12,159 bases of DNA from Thalassiosira profunda (GCA_036939355.1 JALLAP010001707.1:1-12159), one strand, 5' to 3'. Numbered from the stretch's first letter, positions 1 through 7,374 are shown. A program made the numbers and translations. The notes: generated from the letters alone by a model not told the origin.

Positions 1-390
1 CCTTGTACGCCGGCTTGCGATCCTCGACCATCTTGCGGAACTTTAGGTTGCCTGATAAACAAGGCAGCAAAGTGAGCAGGTATTGTAGCGTTGCCGTGGC
101 ACTGAACAAAACAACTCACCGGGATGGTAGTTGGTGCCCCCGCCCCTACCCGAGACGCAATCGTGCCCCCCGGGCTCCTGGATGCCGCGCATAGGGATTG
201 CGGGCATCTTGCCGCCGCCGCCGCCGGCCGCTAGAGACGAGCCCACCGAACGGTCGTCGTCCGAGTCGAAGCTCGTCACGGGAGAGCTTTTCCCTCCGAA
301 GAGGTTGGGCGCCTCGACATCCTTCTCTCCAAGGAGATTGGGCGCCTCCAGGACTGGCATATCGTCAAGGCTGCTATCCAGACCCTCCAT
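1..390 (-). CDS. DUF6824-domain protein, N-terminal part (runs off left edge)
   Basis: This is the start of a gene read leftwards. Exon 1 runs 390-120 and exon 2 runs 51-1, joined in phase 1 so that the split codon is Gly. The ATG at 390 is the first in its frame, with an in-frame TGA 18 bases upstream. About 107 residues are visible. An acidic, Ser-rich start holds an 11-residue duplication (EAPNLLGEKDV, then EAPNLFGGK), followed by a Gly run. The opening of a DUF6824 domain starts near residue 67: MRGIQEPGGHDCVSGRGGG then TNYHPGN, and after the intron LKFRKMVEDRKPAYK. The GRGG..HPGN signature and the following LKFRKMV block are what I know of this mainly diatom family, whose function is undescribed; a DNA- or chromatin-binding role is only a guess. 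The same domain occurs twice more in the gene at 4159-7194. The rest of the protein lies outside the window. Confidence 0.8.
52..119 (-). other. Intron in the left-edge DUF6824 gene (68 nt)
   Basis: On the minus strand the donor is G|GTGAGTT at 119 and the acceptor TTTATCAG| at 52. Splicing joins CAT CCC G to GC AAC CTA, giving the conserved HPGNL of the domain. The unspliced frame instead runs into Cys-rich sequence unlike the family. Confidence 0.85.
305..348. repeat. 33-base in-frame tandem repeat (EAPNL motif)
   Basis: TTGGGCGCCTC occurs at 305-315 and again at 338-348. The 33-base spacing equals 11 codons and produces the duplicated EAPNL(L/F)G stretch in the left-edge protein. Confidence 0.75.
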
Positions 391-655
391 GCTGCCCGTG
401 CTGGCGAGTCAGCACGGCGGTGAGTGACTGGGGCCCAGGTGGAGTCCCAGGAAGCGCAGGGAATGGCCGAGTCAGGTCAGGTCAGGTCAGGTCAGGTCAG
501 GTCTCGCTCGTCGAGTCGAGAGGCGAGAAATGCCAAGTCGCTCGTCTCGTTTCAAATTCCAAAATTTTGAACTTGACCCACAAACAAATTTTGTCCCACA
601 AACTTTGTAACGCTCTTTCCGCCGCCACCCGTCGCAAAGCATTCCGCTACCCACC
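391..655. promoter_or_regulatory. Intergenic: upstream of the DUF6824 gene, downstream of the Rdx gene
   Basis: These 265 bases lie between the start of the left-edge gene and the stop of the Rdx gene; both read leftwards. They must hold the 3' end of one and the promoter and 5' leader of the other. The only distinct structure is a GTCAG tandem array at 471-500. I see no convincing TATA box, RNA gene or further coding exon. Confidence 0.5.
471..500. repeat. GTCAG tandem repeat, six perfect copies
   Basis: Six uninterrupted copies of GTCAG (471-500) are followed by a partial GTC. The array lies 80-110 bases upstream of the left-edge gene's start codon, so probably in its promoter or 5' leader. 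It is a simple pentanucleotide microsatellite; a regulatory role is possible but unsupported. Confidence 0.9.
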
Positions 656-1979
656 TTAGAATACCCCAAAATACTTCCTCGCTTCCTCTGCCTCGTCGTC
701 GTCCATCAGTTCTACCCCCGCTGCCTCGGGGTCAGGCCCCGGTTCGCCGCCGTTCACAATTGCCTGCGTGACGAGTTTACTTAGGCGGCCTCCGTCCATG
801 ATGGTCTCAGCGCCAGGAGATTGTTCGTAGACCACGATGTCAGCATTCAGCGTCACTCTCTGTTACAATGAGTAGAGAGTCGTTTGTTAATAGGATAACA
901 ACCGAGAAGGCCCACCTAAATTTGCAAGCACTCATATCTCATGAGCTACTCACCAATACACCACTCTCCAGCCGATTGGGGATCAGTGTGACGCTATCCA
1001 CAGCAACAGGAGCACCTTCGTTGTCTGCGTCATCCTCCCCCTGCTGATATTGCTTCCACCACGCGTTTCGGGCGTACATCACGCTCAGCAATTCGTTGGC
1101 ATAATATGTGGCAGTGTAGAGTCCATTGTTCGGAGATTCGACGCTGCTGCCGGTCGAATACTCGATGGAGACGCGATTCTGCTCGTAAAATATGGATGGT
1201 ATGGACGCTGATTGTTCTGGTTCTTCGGCGACTTGCTTCTCCATATCGCTTGCTTGCTGGGCAACTGCCCCACCCTGCTCTGCTTCCTTGCACTCGACGC
1301 AATCCTCTTCCTTGGCAGCCGGCGATTCCTCCTTGTTCTCGCTGTGCCCCAGATCCTTCTCCGGATTCACGCAGTCCCTCACCAGCTGCTTGACCTCCTT
1401 TGCCTCCGGGAAGCGCCCTTGCACCTTTCGATCCCACAGCATCACCCTTTCCCCACATCCGTCACCGCCACTCCTAGACGATGCAGACACCCCAAAGAAG
1501 CCCCCGTCGTACAGCGGCGGGCCCTGCGACACCAACGTCACCGATGCCAATTTGGGCTCGTTCGCAAATGTCGTGAGCAACTCGGACGCGAGCCAGGTGG
1601 CGCGGAGCATCCAGCGGCAGCCGCTGCAGTACTCGATTGTGATGTCGACGTCGACGCCCCCCTCGTCGGGCGGAGGCGAGGAAGCCATTTGCAGCGGCGC
1701 GCCAGCTTGGGTGTATGTTAGTGGACGATGATTTCGCAAGCAATTGAATCGAGCCTGCGAGGCCGACGCCGACTGCGGGCTGCGCGCGGTCGGATTGAAC
1801 AGAGGCGATGGGCGATGGTGCACCTGCCCATCACGTGGTCTCCCTGCTACGCTTGCAAAGGCGGCCGCGCGGGGCGACCGACATGCGCTCCGCGTGAACG
1901 CCGCGGTCCCTGACGCCCCCGCCGCGGGCGCGGAGAACGTGGCGAGCATGAGGACGAGCGGCGGGGCGGAGGAGACCAT
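656..1979 (-). CDS. Rdx/selenoprotein W-like protein with tandem Rdx-type domains, Cys form
   Basis: Two exons (1979-954 and 859-656) join in phase 0 to give 409 residues. Domain 1 (about 110-205) shows the SelW/Rdx fold signature: IEYCSGCRW with redox pair C118 and C121, then LASELL, and a WDRKVQGRFPEAKEVKQLVRD ending. Both cysteines are TGC codons, so this is the cysteine and not the selenocysteine form. A charged linker (206-265) follows. Domain 2 (about 269-390) repeats the pattern (VSIEYSTGSSV, YANELLSV, SVTLIPN, then GGRLSKLVTQAIVNGG) but lacks the CxxC cysteines. The C-terminus is acidic. The first 97 residues start with a hydrophobic signal-like stretch and continue Arg/Ser/Ala-rich, which could be a bipartite plastid leader. 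Met98 (1688) is a possible alternative start just before domain 1. Rdx proteins are thioredoxin-fold redox proteins; the partner here is unknown. Confidence 0.82.
860..953 (-). other. Intron in the Rdx gene (94 nt)
   Basis: The donor is TTG|GTGAGT at 953 and the acceptor TTGTAACAG| at 860, phase 0. Splicing joins ...SGVL to RVTLNADIVVY..., which completes the second Rdx-like domain. Without splicing the frame stops at TGA 941-939. Confidence 0.85.
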
Positions 1980-2350
1980 CGCGTCGTCGAGGAGCGAGGG
2001 TTGGCGGAAGTGAGGCGCGGTGGGAAGGGAAGGAGGGAAATACGTGTCTCATTATTTAGCGCTCATCCCACCCCACGACCAGACGCACGCCCTCCTCCGC
2101 TCCGCCCGCTGCCGCCCTCGCCGCTATCCGCCCGCGCCCCGCCTCTCGTCCGCCCCTCCTGCTCCTGCGCCCCCACGCACTACACCTTCATATCCGACGG
2201 CGGCGGTGGTGCAGTGGAAATCTTTCGAGAGACGGACTGAGCGGGGAGGTTTTGACGTTGACTGGGTGGTGCACCTCCACGCTCCCTCACCTGCACCATC
2301 ACCCTCGCATCACGACGTTTGGGAGCCGCCGAACAAATATTCCGTGCACG
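1980..2350. promoter_or_regulatory. Divergent intergenic region, Rdx gene / HA-repeat gene
   Basis: These 371 bases separate the start codons of two divergent genes, so both promoters and 5' leaders must lie here. The middle (about 2075-2190) is strongly C-rich on the plus strand, with CCGCCC, CCGCCCGCGCC and CCGCCCCTCC runs. I find no TATA box, tRNA, or ATG-initiated coding exon in frame with either neighbour. Confidence 0.5.
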
Positions 2351-4074
2351 ATGAAGCTGCGGGGCAGAACGGGCGAAAGCCCCAAGAAATCAGCGGAGGC
2401 ACCGGAGGCTCCTGTCTGCCATGTCCCAACGAAGTCAGAGGACGCCTCCGCAAAATCTGCCGAGGAGAAATCCAGCAAGCCCGCCCCCAAAAGCCGCAAG
2501 TCGGAAAGCAAAGCGAAGAGGACCGCCAATCGACGCTGGGACGAGATATGGGAGGAGAAATTGGCCGAGCTAAAGCAATTCAAGGAGGCGCACGGACATA
2601 TGAATGTGCCAAAATCGAAGGAGCACAAGCAGCTCGGGAGTTTTGTGAACAACCAACGGCAGCTCTACCGGAGGCGGGAGAAGGGGGAGAAGACCAGTCT
2701 GACGGAGGGGAGGATTCGTTCGTTGGAGGAGGTGAGTGTCGGCGATGGTGTTTTGCCAGCGTTGTTTTTGCATGACCTGTGTAACATTTTGGTGTGCTCT
2801 TCTTTTTATGCAGCTTGGATTTGCCTGGGCCGCGAAGGGGGCGGTGAGCGAACACAGGACGAAGACGCTGCAGGCGCAATGGGAGCAGCGGATGCAGGGT
2901 GAGAGTTGATTGTATACGTCCCGTTGCTGACCTGCATCAATTCTAATGCACACAATTTCCATCTCAGAACTCAAAGACTACAAAACGATCCACGGGCATT
3001 GCAACGTCCCCATCAAGACGCACAAAGAGCTGGGCAAGTTTGTGATGAATCAGAGGCACTATTACAAGGCGCGCATCGCGGGGCAGAAGAACAGCCTGAC
3101 GCCGGAGCGGATAAATGATTTGGAAGAGGTGAGATGCATTGACCCAGTGCTTCCTATTCATCGCAACACACTTGTCTCTCTAATACTTTGTTCCTTCACT
3201 ATATCAGATCGGCTTCGTGTGGAACTTGAAGGGAAAGAAGAGTGACGAGGGGAAATACCTGAACAACGAGGAGAAATGGCAGAGGAATTTCGAGGGTACG
3301 TTCATCCCTCTCTTTTATCCCTTTTTCGTGCATCAACCAATTCATTGATGGAGCCTGCCCCACTCGTTGCCTACAGAGCTGAAGCGCTTCAGGGAGAAAC
3401 ACGGACACGTGAATGTGACGAAGAACAAAGAGTTCGAAGATCTCGGTCAATTCTGCGGTAATCAGAGGCACCTCTATCGAAGACTCCGGAAGGGTGAAAG
3501 CATCAGTTTGACGAATGAGCGGATCAAACTCCTGTCCGACATCGGCTTCGAGTTCAAAAGCCGCAGCGCGACCGCCTCCAAATACGACGTCGCTCTGAAA
3601 ACAAAAGGGGAGACTCAGATTGTGGAGAAGGACAAAGAAGTGGCTCTTCCGGACGGAAGCAGAGTGGACCATGCGTCGAAAGAGACCTCGGAGAAACGAA
3701 TGGTGTTGCTGGAGGATGGAACGTATCTGCTGGAGACCACCACCAAGACATACACAACAAAGGTCGAGCATTGCGTACTGCCAGAGGAAATAATGGAAAA
3801 GGGCATTGACCTTGGCACAGACAATCAACTCTCAGTGTTGCCTGACGCCAGGGGCGTTACTGAGACCGAAAGGAAGGTGGCGTACCCGGATGGCAGCACT
3901 GTGGATGTCAAGACGCGAGAGATTTGCAAGAAATGTCTCTACTTTCAGCCGGACGGCACTCAGGTACTGGAGATCAAAACAACAACCTGCGTCACGAGGA
4001 TTGCTCGGACACGTTTGCCAGACGAGTCGGAAACGGTCGTTGAGACGGCTGTGGAGACGCTGGAAGTGGTGTGA
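2351..4074 (+). CDS. Helicase-associated (HA) repeat protein with twofold C-terminal beta repeat
   Basis: Five exons (2351-2731, 2814-2898, 2968-3128, 3208-3295, 3377-4074) give 470 residues. The ATG at 2351 is the first in its frame. A Lys/Ser-rich tail (1-61) holds likely nuclear-localisation signals (KSRKSESKAKR). Three HA repeats (Pfam PF03457 type) follow at about 62-137, 147-219 and 232-300. Each reads W....ELK.(F/Y)....GH.NV, then LG.FV/C.NQR..Y, then SLT..RI..L..(L/I)GF. HA domains are small three-helix units thought to bind nucleic acid. They were named from bacterial helicases but occur without any helicase in diatom proteins, as here. Residues 322-372 and 402-452 form a second, unrelated repeat (ALPDGSRVD / AYPDGSTVD, EDGTYLLE / PDGTQVLE) that I do not recognise. 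A DNA-binding or chromatin role is inference. The gene converges on the 1011-codon gene. Confidence 0.85.
2732..2813 (+). other. HA gene intron 1 (82 nt)
   Basis: Donor GAG|GTGAGT at 2732, acceptor TTATGCAG| ending at 2813, phase 0. It falls between LEE and LGF, inside HA repeat 1. Confidence 0.9.
2899..2967 (+). other. HA gene intron 2 (69 nt)
   Basis: Donor CAG G|GTGAGA at 2899, acceptor CATCTCAG| ending at 2967, phase 1. The split codon is GAA (Glu), opening the ELKDY of repeat 2. Confidence 0.9.
3129..3207 (+). other. HA gene intron 3 (79 nt)
   Basis: Donor GAG|GTGAGA at 3129, acceptor TATATCAG| ending at 3207, phase 0. It falls between LEE and IGF, the same place in repeat 2 as intron 1 has in repeat 1. 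Confidence 0.9.
3296..3376 (+). other. HA gene intron 4 (81 nt)
   Basis: Donor GAG G|GTACGT at 3296, acceptor GCCTACAG| ending at 3376, phase 1. The split codon is GAG (Glu), opening the ELKRF of repeat 3, as intron 2 does for repeat 2. Confidence 0.88.
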
Positions 4075-4158
4075 GATAGAAGAGGAGACAAGAGGAGACA
4101 ACACAGCTAAATACTACGTTAGTTTCAAAGTCGTCAAAATGCATTCCCCGCAAAGATC
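4075..4158. other. Convergent 3' intergenic gap (84 nt)
   Basis: Only 84 bases separate the stop codons of the HA-repeat gene and the convergent 1011-codon gene. The two 3' untranslated regions therefore very likely overlap. No classical AATAAA stands out. Confidence 0.6.
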
Positions 4159-7100
4159 TCATTTCTGGGATGCATCATCCTTCGGAGAAAATCCTCCGAA
4201 GGAAGGAAAGTGTTTGTCGCCCCGTCGCAACTTTTTCCCAAGGGATGGCTCCTGGTAATTTATTTTGCGCACAGTGCGGCTCGCCCGAGGCGGCCTCTTG
4301 TGGCCCTCCGCGTATTCGAGATCCAACACTCTGCTGCCAGGCGCCTTGCGCTTTCCAGTTGCAGGCTTGGTCTCTGCCTTGACGGCGCTAGCCACTTCCA
4401 GCTCGGCCGCCGGCGGCGCCTCCTCTTGCTGGGCGGGCTTCTTTGACACCATTGGCGAGAATTTCGAAGTAGCCGCCGACTTCACCCGCTCGACTTCCAA
4501 CCTGGCCCTTCTCTCGACCTCTTGCCTCGCGGCCTCGGCGGCGAGTCGCTCAGCCTCCAATCTGGCTGTCTCCTTCCGCTTCGCCTCCTCAGTAGCCAGA
4601 TCCTCGGCAGCACGCTGCTCAGCCAACTTCTGGGCCTCCAACCTGGCTAACTCCTCCCGCTTCGCCTCCTCAGCAGCCAGATCCTCGGCGGCACGCTGCT
4701 CAGCCAGCCGTTGGGCCTCAAACTTCGCTTTCTCCTTCGCAGCCAGCTTCTCTGCGGCACGTTGTTCAGCCAATTGCTGAGCCTCCAGTCTGGCTGCCTC
4801 TTCTGCAGCCAGCCGCTTGGCCTTCTCAGCGGCAAGGCTTGCTGCCTCACGCTCGGCCTCCAGCTTGGCTGCCTCTTCGTTAGCCAAAACTTTCCACCTC
4901 TCCTCCGCCTCCAGCTTGGCTCGCCTTTCCTCCTCTGGCGTGGACTGTTCAGTCTCCTCTCCCGTAGAGCCGTCCTCGGTGGCACCCTCGGGCGTGGACT
5001 GCCCTGTCTCTTCACCAGCAGAGCCACCCTCCGTTGAATCCTCGAACTGCTCGGTCCCCTCCAACTCCAGCTCTTCGCGCTCCAGCCTCTCGTGGAGACG
5101 GACGGTCGCTCTGGTTTGCAGTTGTTGCAAGCGCTTAAGCTCCGCGCGCTCCGCCGCCATTCGCGGGGGCCTCGCCGAGCCCCGGGCCTTCTGCGCCTGC
5201 ACGCGGCACTCTCGCACATAAATGAGCAACTGGCGGCGATGCTCGATGTTCGCCAGGATGGCCGCTTGCCTCGCAGCAGGGGAAAGCGAGGGATTGTCCC
5301 TCGACAGAGCACTGTCCTTCGACTCAGCACTCTCCTCTGGCAGTCGCTCTTGATCGGCCGATGCCTTCTCCTGCTCAAGCCATTCGTTTACCTCCGTCGT
5401 GAGGGTGTTCTCGTCGAAAGGTTCCGCGAGGCTATCAAGCTGTGGGGCCTCCACTGCCATCGTCGCTGCCGCTGCGTCTTTCGACGCGCAGCGATCGATA
5501 CTGCCACTCAAATTCAGCAGGTCGTTAGAGTTGAGCTCCCTCAATGGTCCGTCACTGAGATCAGAGGCATCGCTGCCGGAGTGGTCGCGCTTCTTCAGCG
5601 GCAGCACCCTCGGGGTTTGATTCTCACAGACCAGTGCTCCACTGTTGCTGCTGGATCCACTCAGATCCATATTCAACTCGAAAGGAGGAGTGGTGGCTGG
5701 CTGTGACTGTAGGGCGGGGAGAGAAGCCGCAGCCGCTGTACCGCCTCCAAGACCCACCGCTGTCCACAGCCGTGCGCTCACTTTCCTGACAGCCTTCTCT
5801 TGGCCAATGTCGTCCCAAAGACCTGTATCGGCGTTCTGCTGGAGGAACCTTCCGGGAGGCACCTGATCTCTCCACTCCTTCACAAGCATCTCGGCCAGTG
5901 TGGTTCTTTCCTTCCCCGGTGCTGCCGAAGCGTAGGCGGCGGAATGCGCATCCACCATCTGGCGAAACGCGACGTTGCCGGGGTGCTCTCTACCACGACG
6001 CTTTTCGCAGCGGACGTCGTGTTCGCCCGGCTCGACGATTCCTCGGAGGGGCCACTTTGCAGCGCTTTCTTCGCCAAGCATCCGAATCCCGTCTTCCGGA
6101 TCCGGGTAGTCAAACGCTTCCGTCGGGTCGCCGTTGTCAAAGACGACGAGGATTTTGTGGACCTTTCTCTGATAATCGAATCGAGCCCGAACAATCGTTC
6201 CCTCGTAATCGCCTTCCTCGTATGCGACTACCACGCGTTGCCCCTTCTTTGGTGAAGCGGAGGCCTTCCCCGCTGCCGTACTTCCGGTGGGCGTCAACGC
6301 TGGGGCCGTTAGCGAGTCAACGCCGCTCCCCTTGTCAAAGGAAGGCTGCGCAGTGGCCGCTAGCGACACCGCATTGGATTGGGCAGTAGGTCCCATCCCC
6401 GAGTCAGCGCTTGGTTTGCCAGCGAAGTGCGCGGATTGCAATTCAATGTTGGCAGAGACAGCAACAGACGACTGGTCTGGCGAGTCGGACGGAGATGCCC
6501 CGGGCGATTTCTTGCGCTTGATCCTGATGCCGGCCAAATGGATTGCTCTTTCATTCCCAACGTCGTTCCAGAGCCTGGTCTCCTCGTTCTGCTTGAGGAA
6601 TCGGCCGGGAGGATTTTGGCTACGCCACGCCTTCACGGCCTTGGCGGTGAAATGGGCCTTTCCCTCGGTCGACGCATTGTACTCGTCGTTGCCTGCTGAT
6701 ACGATCTTGAGGTACCGGACATTTGCCGGGTGGCTGGTGCCGCCACGGACGATCAGGTAATCGTTGGGCCCCGGTGCTTTGATCCCACGAAGGGGGGCGG
6801 CAGGCTTTGTGGAGGACTCGAACGACTCGGTTGTCGATGAAACCGACGCGAGAGATCCTGATTCCTGGCTCTCGTCGACGTTTGGACTTGCTTCATCCAC
6901 AGAGGACGCGGGGCTTTCGATGTCCGACGCATTGTCATGGGGCTTTGTTGCGGGGGGCACAAACGAACCGATGGGCCCTTTGCCGCGCCCGGGTTTGGGA
7001 GCGAGCTGCTGATTTTCATCTCTCTTCTCGCGTTCGCTGTCGTCTGCCACTGCCGCGGGGAGGAGGGGAATGGCTCCTCTCTCTCGAAAGGACGTTTCCT

Positions 7101-7194
7101 GCTCCTCGGTCAGGCCCAACGTCCTCGGATCCGCAATTAAGCAGCGAAATTTGCCGCGATATTTCGCTGGATTGTAGAAATGGACGGTCGGCAT
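4159..7194 (-). CDS. DUF6824 / Tudor-like / DUF6824 / coiled-coil nuclear protein
   Basis: One uninterrupted frame of 1011 residues with ATG at 7194. A short N-terminal region (1-45) of unknown type is followed by a low-complexity Ser/Pro/acidic stretch. The first DUF6824 domain (about 134-222) holds RGGTSHPANVRYLK and RSQNPPGRFLKQNEETRLW then NDVGNERA. A Tudor-like segment (about 316-373) reads KKGQRVVVAYEEGDYEGTIV, then VVFDNGD and DYPDPEDGI. The second DUF6824 domain (about 383-475) holds REHPGNVAFRQMV and VPPGRFLQQNADTGLWDDIG. After a Ser-rich linker come an 18-residue acidic duplication (721-756) and a long Ala/Glu/Arg/Lys coiled coil (about 755-905) with 27-residue repeats. The tail is basic (GKRKAPGSR, HKRPPRASRTVRK), suggesting nuclear location. 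A Tudor-like fold between two family domains suggests a chromatin reader or scaffold, which is inference. The gene is divergent from the G-gamma candidate, sharing a 238-base upstream region. Confidence 0.85.
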   Translation of the reverse strand: MPTVHFYNPAKYRGKFRCLIADPRTLGLTEEQETSFRERGAIPLLPAAVADDSEREKRDENQQLAPKPGRGKGPIGSFVPPATKPHDNASDIESPASSVDEASPNVDESQESGSLASVSSTTESFESSTKPAAPLRGIKAPGPNDYLIVRGGTSHPANVRYLKIVSAGNDEYNASTEGKAHFTAKAVKAWRSQNPPGRFLKQNEETRLWNDVGNERAIHLAGIRIKRKKSPGASPSDSPDQSSVAVSANIELQSAHFAGKPSADSGMGPTAQSNAVSLAATAQPSFDKGSGVDSLTAPALTPTGSTAAGKASASPKKGQRVVVAYEEGDYEGTIVRARFDYQRKVHKILVVFDNGDPTEAFDYPDPEDGIRMLGEESAAKWPLRGIVEPGEHDVRCEKRRGREHPGNVAFRQMVDAHSAAYASAAPGKERTTLAEMLVKEWRDQVPPGRFLQQNADTGLWDDIGQEKAVRKVSARLWTAVGLGGGTAAAASLPALQSQPATTPPFELNMDLSGSSSNSGALVCENQTPRVLPLKKRDHSGSDASDLSDGPLRELNSNDLLNLSGSIDRCASKDAAAATMAVEAPQLDSLAEPFDENTLTTEVNEWLEQEKASADQERLPEESAESKDSALSRDNPSLSPAARQAAILANIEHRRQLLIYVRECRVQAQKARGSARPPRMAAERAELKRLQQLQTRATVRLHERLEREELELEGTEQFEDSTEGGSAGEETGQSTPEGATEDGSTGEETEQSTPEEERRAKLEAEERWKVLANEEAAKLEAEREAASLAAEKAKRLAAEEAARLEAQQLAEQRAAEKLAAKEKAKFEAQRLAEQRAAEDLAAEEAKREELARLEAQKLAEQRAAEDLATEEAKRKETARLEAERLAAEAARQEVERRARLEVERVKSAATSKFSPMVSKKPAQQEEAPPAAELEVASAVKAETKPATGKRKAPGSRVLDLEYAEGHKRPPRASRTVRKINYQEPSLGKKLRRGDKHFPSFGGFSPKDDASQK
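4179..4202. repeat. Perfect 9-bp inverted repeat near the 3' end of the 1011-codon gene
   Basis: CCTTCGGAG (4179-4187) and CTCCGAAGG (4194-4202) are exact reverse complements with a 6-base loop. They lie inside the last codons of the minus-strand gene (…FGGFSPK…). It could form a hairpin near the end of the transcript; chance is a fair explanation. Confidence 0.6.
4557..4785 (-). repeat. Tandem repeats encoding the coiled coil (81-base unit)
   Basis: On the minus strand, units beginning at the EAQ(Q/R/K)LAEQ codons start at 4785, 4719 and 4638, with a partial fourth at 4557. The first unit is 22 codons; the next two are 27 codons (81 bases) each and nearly identical. Each encodes EAQxLAEQRAAExLA followed by a charged stretch, so length variation in multiples of one unit is plausible. 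Confidence 0.8.
4927..5034 (-). repeat. 54-base in-frame duplication encoding an acidic motif
   Basis: Two adjacent 18-codon units (5034-4981 and 4980-4927) encode TEGGSAGEETGQSTPEGA and TEDGSTGEETEQSTPEEE. They form the acidic linker just before the coiled coil of the 1011-residue protein. Confidence 0.75.
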
Positions 7195-7292
7195 TCTCTT
7201 CTGACGTTAGCTTGGGGCGTGGCAGGGGCGTCCTCCAGAAAAAAATGACGGGGCGTGGCGCTGATGCTTGGAAGGCGCCATGTTTTGTCTTG

Positions 7293-7333
7293 GGAAAAAT
7301 CAATCGCAATTGAAAATTCGATTTGATTTTTCC
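7293..7333. repeat. 11-bp perfect inverted repeat in the divergent promoter
   Basis: GGAAAAATCAA (7293-7303) and TTGATTTTTCC (7323-7333) are exact reverse complements. Past a one-base bulge, TCG (7304-7306) can also pair with CGA (7319-7321). The loop contains AATT twice. It could be a dyad binding site or a cruciform. Confidence 0.75.
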
Positions 7334-7336
7334 AAT

Positions 7337-7374
7337 TTTCATTTTGCAGGCGACATTACATTTCATTTTGCCGG
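7337..7374. repeat. Direct repeat TTTCATTTTGC(A/C)GG in the divergent promoter
   Basis: The 14-mer occurs at 7337-7350 and 7361-7374 with one mismatch, 24 bases apart, 59 bases before the small gene's ATG at its nearer copy. A paired factor-binding site or part of a core promoter is possible; function is unknown. Confidence 0.65.

Noticed and set aside
939..941. In-frame TGA in the Rdx gene as a selenocysteine codon, given the selenoprotein W relationship
   Set aside because: It lies just after a clear GTGAGT donor, and splicing to the TAACAG acceptor at 860 restores a conserved second domain. The active-site position itself is TGC.
1700..1830. An intron in the Rdx leader, from CAG|GTGCAC to a CTAAC...CCCAAG acceptor
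   Set aside because: Joining these sites shifts the frame and destroys the downstream Rdx domain, whereas the unspliced frame is open throughout.
2200..2260. tRNA-like stretch (GGTGGTGCAGTGGAAATC...)
   Set aside because: No anticodon arm, T-loop or acceptor pairing can be drawn around it.
2252..2350. N-terminal extension of the HA protein upstream of 2351
   Set aside because: There is no ATG in that stretch of the frame, only TTG, and the encoded residues look like leader sequence.
4265..4780. Long plus-strand open frame rich in Ser/Ala opposite the coiled coil
   Set aside because: It is the shadow of the repetitive minus-strand coding sequence and shows no independent domain.
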